Positions 6,283 to 10,003 of a stretch of DNA of 10,003 nucleotides are shown here, piece after piece. The stretch is from Spirochaeta sp. (GTDB lineage Bacteria > Spirochaetota > Spirochaetia > Spirochaetales_E > Spirochaetaceae_B). The notes under the pieces are model-generated. The model made no database searches. It saw only the letters and a program-made list of their open reading frames with translations, and was not told where the DNA came from. The translations under genes and the position numbers were made by a program. Location: positions 1 through 10,003 of the forward strand of contig JAUUYD010000045.1 in assembly GCA_030590585.1 (NCBI GenBank). The letters are read 5' to 3'. Each line of letters opens with the position of its first letter. Position 1 is the stretch's first letter.

Positions 6283-7003
6283 TTGCTCCAATTGAATAAT
6301 CCCCGTAATGTACCATACTGGCCACAAGTGCGGCATCGGCTTTCCCTTTGGTGAGCACTTCTGTCAAATGACGGGGCAGTCCGGCACCTCCGGAAGCAAC
6401 AACCGGTATACCGACTGATTCACTCAGCATCCGAGTCGCGGATATTTCATATCCGTTACGGGTTCCGTCAGCATCTATGGAATTCAGGACAATTTCACCA
6501 GCACCGAGACTTTCAGCTTCCCCGGCCCACTCAAGCATGTCTTTTCCGGTTTTCACCCGGCCGCCGTCAATTACAATGCCGTAACCTGACGGCATCCCCG
6601 GATCGGCTTCGGCATCCATTCCCAGTACAATGCATTGAGACCCATAGCGCTTAGCCCCCTGGCTTATAATCCCGGGGTTTCGTACTGCGGCAGAGTTCAC
6701 ACTGACTTTTTCAGCGCCGGCCATGATGACAGCACTCATATCATCGACACTGCGAATACCTCCGCCGACACAGAAGGGTATGAATATTTTCTCCGCAACC
6801 CTGCGTACAACTTCAATCATGATGCCCCGGCGTTCGGCGGATGCTGTGATGTCATAAAAAACCAGCTCATCAACTCCCTGCAGATAATATTCCAGGGCCA
6901 TTTCCACCGGATCCCCGATATCAACATTACCCTTGAACTTGATGCCTTTAGTTGTTTTTCCATCTCGTACATCCAGGCAGACAATGATTCTTTTCTGAAA
7001 CAT
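6236..7003 (-). CDS. hisF: Imidazole glycerol phosphate synthase, cyclase subunit
   Basis: This is a 255-residue cytoplasmic (beta/alpha)8-barrel, the usual HisF length. With ammonia from HisH it converts PRFAR to imidazole glycerol phosphate and AICAR, in histidine synthesis with a link to purines. The two catalytic aspartates fall at the family positions: Asp11 (RIIVCLDV) and Asp130 (IVLGMDAE). Phosphate-binding loops FCVGGGIRS (77-85) and VASGGAG (202-208) are intact, as is the [14 protein letters not shown] block (173-186). The ATG follows the hisH TAG with no base between. It is the last gene of the minus-strand run, and its 3' end overlaps the opposing gene by 47 bp. No rho-independent terminator is evident. 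Confidence 0.96.
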   Translation of the reverse strand: MFQKRIIVCLDVRDGKTTKGIKFKGNVDIGDPVEMALEYYLQGVDELVFYDITASAERRGIMIEVVRRVAEKIFIPFCVGGGIRSVDDMSAVIMAGAEKVSVNSAAVRNPGIISQGAKRYGSQCIVLGMDAEADPGMPSGYGIVIDGGRVKTGKDMLEWAGEAESLGAGEIVLNSIDADGTRNGYEISATRMLSESVGIPVVASGGAGLPRHLTEVLTKGKADAALVASMVHYGDYSIGAIKRELSESNVPVRLD

Positions 7004-7624
7004 CTAGTCTATCCTCTGTATAAAGTTCTCAAGCAGTTTTAAACCCTTAGGCCCGCTTTTCTCAGGATGAAACTGAGTAGCCCAGACATTATCTCTGTGA
7101 ACTGCTGCGGCAAAAGGTATTCCGTAGTCTGCTCTGCCGGAAATCCATGGCGAATCACAAGCGTCGGAAAGCTTTGTTGAAAGATAATAGGAGTGTATGA
7201 AATAGAAGGAACTATCCTGGGGGATCCCCTCAAAGAGAGGGGAATTATCATGCGTTACTGTATTCCAGCCGATTTGAGGAACCTTCATACCCATGCCGGA
7301 AGGGAATAATTTGACATCCCCGGGTATCAGACCCAGTAATTTCGTATCTCTTTCTTCGGAATAATCCTGAAGGATCTGACAGCCCAGACAAATCCCGAAA
7401 AGAGGTTTTCCGGTGGCTGCAAATCTGATGAGAGCTTCATCCAGCCCCCGGGTGGATAGAATTCCCATGGCGTGCCGGGCTTCTCCGACACCGGGAAAAA
7501 TCACCTTATCCGATTCCAATATTGTTTTCGGATCCGAACTGATAATGAAATCCGCATCAAGATAACGTAATGCAGTTTCAACACTTGTCAGATTACCGGC
7601 ATCATAATCAACTACAGCTATCAT
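7004..7624 (-). CDS. hisH: Imidazole glycerol phosphate synthase, glutamine amidotransferase subunit
   Basis: This is a 206-residue class I glutamine amidotransferase that hydrolyses glutamine and channels ammonia to HisF. The triad is complete: nucleophile Cys79 in GICLGCQ (77-83), and His186 and Glu188 in QFHPEKS (184-190). The PGVG oxyanion-strand motif is at 44-47, and VPQIGWN (115-121) is typical for HisH. The N-terminus MIAVVDYDAGNLTSV is the family start, which confirms the ATG at 7624. It begins 3 bp after the stop of the lipoprotein gene, so it is probably read from the same transcript as ileS. The other histidine genes (hisA, hisB, hisI and so on) are absent from both sides, which is unusual for a bacterial hisHF pair. 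Confidence 0.96.
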   Translation of the reverse strand: MIAVVDYDAGNLTSVETALRYLDADFIISSDPKTILESDKVIFPGVGEARHAMGILSTRGLDEALIRFAATGKPLFGICLGCQILQDYSEERDTKLLGLIPGDVKLFPSGMGMKVPQIGWNTVTHDNSPLFEGIPQDSSFYFIHSYYLSTKLSDACDSPWISGRADYGIPFAAAVHRDNVWATQFHPEKSGPKGLKLLENFIQRID

Positions 7625-7627
7625 TTT

Positions 7628-8578
7628 TCAAGTCCCATCACCAAGTTCCGGAATAAGATGAAACCCCGACAGAAAGCCTCCCAGTATATCCATACTTACA
7701 GACGGTAAAAGAACACTCACCTCTCCTGTACTGATTTCAACACTGAGTTCGGATAACAAGGCACGCTCTTCAGGATTGGGAGACATGCCGAATCTTGAGG
7801 AAAACCCCAGACGCAGAGCCAGAGCCAGGGCCCCGGAAAGTCTGGAATCTGAAGGGTAAATATTAAACAGGAGGGCAAAATTCCCGTCATCCCTCCTACG
7901 CAGCGCCAATCCGATTATATCAATTAACGGAGAACCATCGGATTTCTTTGCAGGCATCATCGGCATTGCCTCAAGGACAATATCAGGATTGGTAATCCAT
8001 ATCGCCAAAGCCGCCCCGTTACGCAAATCAAGGGCCCGTTGGAGTATGGGATTACTGGCCTTGGTTTCCAAACGTTCCAGCATTACATCGGTTTTTCCTC
8101 TAGAGAGGATTATTTCGTTATTTGAAAGTGCTGTGATTTCCAGATTATCCGGTCCGCTCCAGCTATATCTGCTGAGGCCTGACCTTTTCCAGTCTTTTCC
8201 AAGACCGGCCCCCAACAGGTTTTTCGGCCAGATACCTATTGAAGCCATATGAACAGGAAGGTTCTTCATTTGAAAGGAATTCAAACTACCTTCATCCTCA
8301 GTATCTCCGGGTAAACTATCCCCGAGTTCAATACCAACAGCCAGCAGAGCCGTTCTATCTTTCATATCCGAAAAATCTTCAGGATTCAATCCCATGTATG
8401 AAATAAGAAAATCAGCCAGATCCTCATTTCCCGGAATCTCCATCCGCAGAATAATATCCGATTCCAGAGGCAGCCAATCGACAATATCCGGATAAGGACC
8501 CTCAGGAATCGTGCGGCATGAAGAAATCAATATAACAAGTACCGGGATGAGAATTTTTAATATTTTGGTTCCCTTCAT
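7628..8578 (-). CDS. Unrecognised lipoprotein between ileS and hisH
   Basis: This is a 316-residue predicted lipoprotein. MKGTKILKILIPVLVILISSC gives a positive N-region, a hydrophobic core and a lipobox I18-S-S-C21, so it should be membrane-anchored outside the cytoplasm. The start is the ATG at 8578, with GGGGAG (8589-8584) 5 bases upstream. A GTG two codons further up (8584) overlaps that site and is less likely. The mature part has no cysteine. It opens with a Pro-rich stretch (RTIPEGPYPDIVDWLP) followed by alternating strands and helices such as DIILRMEIPGNEDLADFLISYM, and LALRRRDDGNFALLFNIYPSD near 230-250. I recognise no catalytic motif or family; a two-repeat beta/alpha substrate-binding shape is possible but not shown. 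It sits 13 bp after ileS and 3 bp before hisH, so it is co-transcribed with both. Confidence 0.8.
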   Translation of the reverse strand: MKGTKILKILIPVLVILISSCRTIPEGPYPDIVDWLPLESDIILRMEIPGNEDLADFLISYMGLNPEDFSDMKDRTALLAVGIELGDSLPGDTEDEGSLNSFQMKNLPVHMASIGIWPKNLLGAGLGKDWKRSGLSRYSWSGPDNLEITALSNNEIILSRGKTDVMLERLETKASNPILQRALDLRNGAALAIWITNPDIVLEAMPMMPAKKSDGSPLIDIIGLALRRRDDGNFALLFNIYPSDSRLSGALALALRLGFSSRFGMSPNPEERALLSELSVEISTGEVSVLLPSVSMDILGGFLSGFHLIPELGDGT

Positions 8579-8583
8579 ACACA

Positions 8584-8589
8584 CTCCCC
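8584..8589 (-). promoter_or_regulatory. Ribosome binding site GGGGAG of the lipoprotein gene
   Basis: On the minus strand GGGGAG is followed by five bases and the ATG at 8578. It lies in the 13-bp gap after the ileS stop and decides between the ATG and the overlapping GTG at 8584. Confidence 0.65.
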
Positions 8590-8591
8590 GG

Positions 8592-10003
8592 TCATTTTTT
8601 ATCTATCTCAACATGAACGGTAATTTCACCGACGGAAATAACTGTAACACCCGGAACATTTTCCGGTAGATTCGTCCACTCAATTGATTCGGTAAGAGTT
8701 TCACCTGTCAGGTAATCCTTGAAAGCTGCAACAGCATTCCGGAGTTCCCCGGGACCATCGAGCTTCAGGGAAATTCTATCAGTTACATCAAAACCGCTGT
8801 CTTTTCGCAGGCTCTGTATGCCCCTGACCAAATCCCTTACCAACCCTTCAGAATAAAGTTCCGGTGTTATCTCGGGGTCCAGCGCAACAGTAAGAAAACC
8901 TTCGTTGAGTACTTTGAGGCCGGCTTTCTCACTACGCCGTACCTCAACCGATTCTGAAGTGATTTCCAGAACATTACTCTGGCTGCCGTCAAACCCTACC
9001 GAAAGAACGGCTCCTTCCATCAGGCTTTGAATCTCAGATGGATTCAAGGCTTCTATCCGGGCAGCAGCAGCTTTCATATCCTTGCCGAGTTTACGGCCGA
9101 GTACCTTGAAATTGGCCTTTGCCGAATATTCAACAAGATCTTCTTCATTTTCCCGGAATTGTACTTCCTTGACGTTCAGCTCTTCTGCGAGAAGATCGGC
9201 CATCTCAATTAGAACAGCTTTCTCTTCCTTATTTCTGGTTACTACATGAAGGCTTTTCAGGGGCTGGCGAATTTTCAGTTCATGGGCATTACGGAGAGCC
9301 CGGCCCAGGCTGACCGTTCTTCTGGTAACATCCATTTTCATTTCCAGTACCTCATCTTTGGGGAATCCGGATGCATCAGGCCAATCACAGAGATGGACAG
9401 ATTCAGGATTGTTATCATTTTTGAGATTTCGATAAATTTCATCCGAAATAAACGGGACAAATGGAGCTGCAACCTGAGCAAGAGTAATCAGAGCCCCTCT
9501 GAGAGTTGCATAAGCTTCATATTTATCCGAATCTTTGGAACCTTCCTGAGTACTCTTCCAGAATCTTCGTCTTGAACGCCTTATATACCAGTTGTTTAAA
9601 GCATCAATAAAATCAAGAACAGGCTCGATAGCTTTCTGTATATCATATGCGTCAAGCTGTTCACCAACTGCCCTTACAAGATTTCCGGTTTCCGAAAGTA
9701 TCCAGCGATCAAGAGGATTGGAAGGATTTTCCGGTATCTCCGAAGGGCGGATACCATCAATATTGGCGTAAGTAACATAGAAACTGTAAGCATTCCAGAG
9801 CGGAAGAAGAACAGCCTTCAACACATCCCTGACACCACCGTCAGAAAACCTGAGGCTTTCGGCCTTAACGACTGCTGAATCCATGAGAAACAGGCGCAGG
9901 GCATCAGCTCCAAACCGATCGATTACTTCCCCGGGGTCTGTATAATTCCTCAGACTCTTGGACATTTTCTTTCCGTCTTCGGCAAGAACAAGTCCGTTCA
10001 CAA
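8592..10003 (-). CDS. ileS: Isoleucyl-tRNA synthetase, C-terminal part (5'-truncated), eukaryote-like type 2
   Basis: This class I synthetase charges tRNA-Ile. Some 470 codons are in the window; the frame continues off the right edge, and the first full codon is an internal GTG (Val), not a start. Visible, counting from that Val, are the KMSKS signature in AEDGKKMSKSLRNY (7-20), GADALRLFLM (31-40), and the anticodon-binding domain with NNWYIRRSRRRFW (136-148) and APFVPFISDEIYRNL. A beta-rich C-terminal region ends in HVEIDKK. The C-terminal Cys4 zinc finger of ordinary bacterial IleRS is absent, and the NWYIRRSRRRFW block and C-terminal layout resemble the eukaryote/archaea-like class found in spirochaetes and some other bacteria. 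Type 2 enzymes are usually poorly inhibited by mupirocin. The catalytic Rossmann core with HIGH, and the editing domain, lie outside the window. Confidence 0.95.
   Translation of the reverse strand, partial: VNGLVLAEDGKKMSKSLRNYTDPGEVIDRFGADALRLFLMDSAVVKAESLRFSDGGVRDVLKAVLLPLWNAYSFYVTYANIDGIRPSEIPENPSNPLDRWILSETGNLVRAVGEQLDAYDIQKAIEPVLDFIDALNNWYIRRSRRRFWKSTQEGSKDSDKYEAYATLRGALITLAQVAAPFVPFISDEIYRNLKNDNNPESVHLCDWPDASGFPKDEVLEMKMDVTRRTVSLGRALRNAHELKIRQPLKSLHVVTRNKEEKAVLIEMADLLAEELNVKEVQFRENEEDLVEYSAKANFKVLGRKLGKDMKAAAARIEALNPSEIQSLMEGAVLSVGFDGSQSNVLEITSESVEVRRSEKAGLKVLNEGFLTVALDPEITPELYSEGLVRDLVRGIQSLRKDSGFDVTDRISLKLDGPGELRNAVAAFKDYLTGETLTESIEWTNLPENVPGVTVISVGEITVHVEIDKK

Noticed and set aside
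6635..7042. 135-codon plus-strand open frame antisense to hisF
   Set aside because: It is a shadow of the strongly supported HisF frame.

Overview
The window is an ordinary chromosomal stretch from a diderm bacterium, most likely a free-living spirochaete. This assignment is an inference. It rests on an isoleucyl-tRNA synthetase of the eukaryote-like class 2 type, two predicted lipoproteins, an outer-membrane porin ending in Phe, and the general look of GpsA. No rRNA, tRNA, CRISPR array, prophage or complete insertion sequence is visible, and no gap between genes exceeds about 180 bases.

Layout, left to right. The plus strand starts with the tail of an unrecognised gene, overlapped by 4 bp by gpsA (glycerol-3-phosphate dehydrogenase). 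A LamB/maltoporin-family porin gene follows after a short gap that holds a 14-bp palindrome and a strong ribosome binding site. Convergent to it, on the minus strand, is a lipoprotein of the endonuclease/exonuclease/phosphatase superfamily. Divergent from that lipoprotein is thiI (tRNA 4-thiouridine synthase), whose best promoter places the transcript start almost on the ATG. Between thiI and the convergent fmdB-type zinc-ribbon gene lies a 164-bp near-symmetric palindrome with perfect 17-bp ends, probably a MITE-like small mobile or repeat element. Divergent from fmdB is a thioredoxin-fold-like gene without a CxxC motif. Its natural signal-peptide start is out of frame by one base, at a run of eight A.

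The right third is one compact minus-strand operon read from the window edge leftwards: ileS (3' part only), an unrecognised lipoprotein, hisH and hisF. The gaps are 13, 3 and 0 bp. HisH and HisF together make imidazole glycerol phosphate synthase, but no other histidine gene is beside them. The hisF 3' end overlaps the 3' end of the thioredoxin-like gene by 47 bp.

I do not see an obviously new multi-gene system. The points most worth a second look are the homopolymer frameshift at 5681-5688, the palindromic element at 5113-5276, the group of neighbouring genes without Shine-Dalgarno sequences, and the isolated hisHF pair behind ileS.
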